This document shows, in pieces, positions 5,957-6,318 of a stretch of 6,318 nucleotides of DNA. Each line of letters starts with the position of its first letter. The stretch's first letter is position 1. This stretch comes from Acidobacteriota bacterium (GTDB taxonomy: Bacteria; Acidobacteriota; Thermoanaerobaculia; Gp7-AA8): contig QHVX01000227.1 of assembly GCA_003222375.1 (NCBI GenBank), positions 1 to 6,318 on the forward strand, in the 5' to 3' direction. The notes beneath the pieces were generated by a model that saw only the letters and a list, made by a program, of their open reading frames with translations, was not told the origin of the DNA and did not search any database. The position numbers and the translations under genes are program-made.

Positions 5957-6318
5957 AAGCCGTCTTCAAGACTACCGGCGGAAAAGATCCCGTCAAGGAA
6001 TCGAGCGCAACGTACTCCGCCGGTGAAGTCATCTTCCACCAGGGCGACCTCGGCACCGACATGTTCATCATCCAGGAGGGCGAGGTCCACGTCATCAAGA
6101 ACATCAACGGCGCTTCGCACGTCCTCTCCAAACTCGAGAAGGGCGATTTCTTCGGCGAGATGTCGGTGCTCGAAAGCGTGCCGCGGACCGCAGATGCCGT
6201 CGCGATCACCGATGTCCGCGCGCTGGTCATCAACGGCGCGCGCTTCGACGAGATGCTCCGCAAGAATCCCGAGATCGCCGTGCGCATCATTCGAAAGTAT
6301 TCGAAGCGGCTGCGCGAG
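5953..6318 (+). CDS. Cyclic nucleotide-binding domain protein, 3' end outside the window
   Basis: The first 122 residues are visible and the frame is still open at the right edge. After about 20 variable residues comes a CRP-like cNMP-binding beta barrel: YSAGEVIFHQGD, MFIIQEGEVHVI, and the phosphate-binding cassette FGEMSVLESVPRTADA, with Glu69 and Arg78 at the positions that contact the ribose and cyclic phosphate in CRP and PKA-type domains. A helix follows (residues about 98-122, ending KYSKRLRE), as at the end of this domain. Retention of Glu and Arg suggests real cAMP or cGMP binding. Whether a DNA-binding HTH or another output domain follows cannot be seen. ATG 5953 overlaps the S66 stop as ATGA, implying translational coupling. 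Confidence 0.88.
   Translation, partial: MKAVFKTTGGKDPVKESSATYSAGEVIFHQGDLGTDMFIIQEGEVHVIKNINGASHVLSKLEKGDFFGEMSVLESVPRTADAVAITDVRALVINGARFDEMLRKNPEIAVRIIRKYSKRLRE

Noticed and set aside
5904..6290. 128-codon open frame on the minus strand at the right end
   Set aside because: It is antisense to the cNMP-binding gene, whose domain motifs are clear on the plus strand.

Overview
The window is a GC-rich stretch (about 60 % by eye) of bacterial chromosome. It holds six protein genes, all on the + strand, and one RNA gene. My leading guess for the source is Acidobacteriota or a close relative. The reasons are a DUF4388 protein ending in a SPOR-like domain of the kind I associate with that phylum, a DUF4126 membrane protein, and a purine-rich 7-bp tandem repeat between genes. 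This is recognition from memory, not a proof. I see no phage, insertion sequence, CRISPR array or tRNA.

Layout: (1) 2-646, the 3' part of an SGNH/GDSL-type hydrolase gene cut by the left edge. (2) 656-2433, uvrC (nucleotide excision repair nuclease), visibly broken: an in-frame TAG at 1586, then a frame change near 2030 where about 49 nt are missing compared with the family. The missing piece would encode the catalytic Asp of the IDGG motif. (3) 2475-4010, a DUF4388 protein with one membrane segment and a C-terminal SPOR-like domain, overlapping by 4 nt with (4) 4007-4567, a DUF4126 membrane protein. (5) 4568-4625, an AT-rich gap with a candidate extended -10 promoter. (6) 4626-5005, rnpB, type A RNase P RNA, closed by a perfect 14-bp P1 helix. 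(7) 5011-5045, five tandem GAAGGCA-like heptamers leading into (8) a peptidase S66 (LD-carboxypeptidase) gene ending at 5956. Its only in-frame ATG lies inside rnpB, and a better start is ATT at 5045. (9) 5953-6318, the 5' part of a cyclic-nucleotide-binding domain gene, overlapping the S66 gene by 4 nt and cut by the right edge.

Two translationally coupled pairs stand out: DUF4388-SPOR/DUF4126 (GTGA overlap) and S66/cNMP (ATGA overlap). SPOR-like domains (peptidoglycan binding) and S66 enzymes (muropeptide trimming) give a loose cell-wall theme, but the sequence does not show that these genes work together. I found no clearly new system. The most useful points are the damaged uvrC, the unusual start of the S66 gene next to rnpB, and the domain architecture of the DUF4388 protein.
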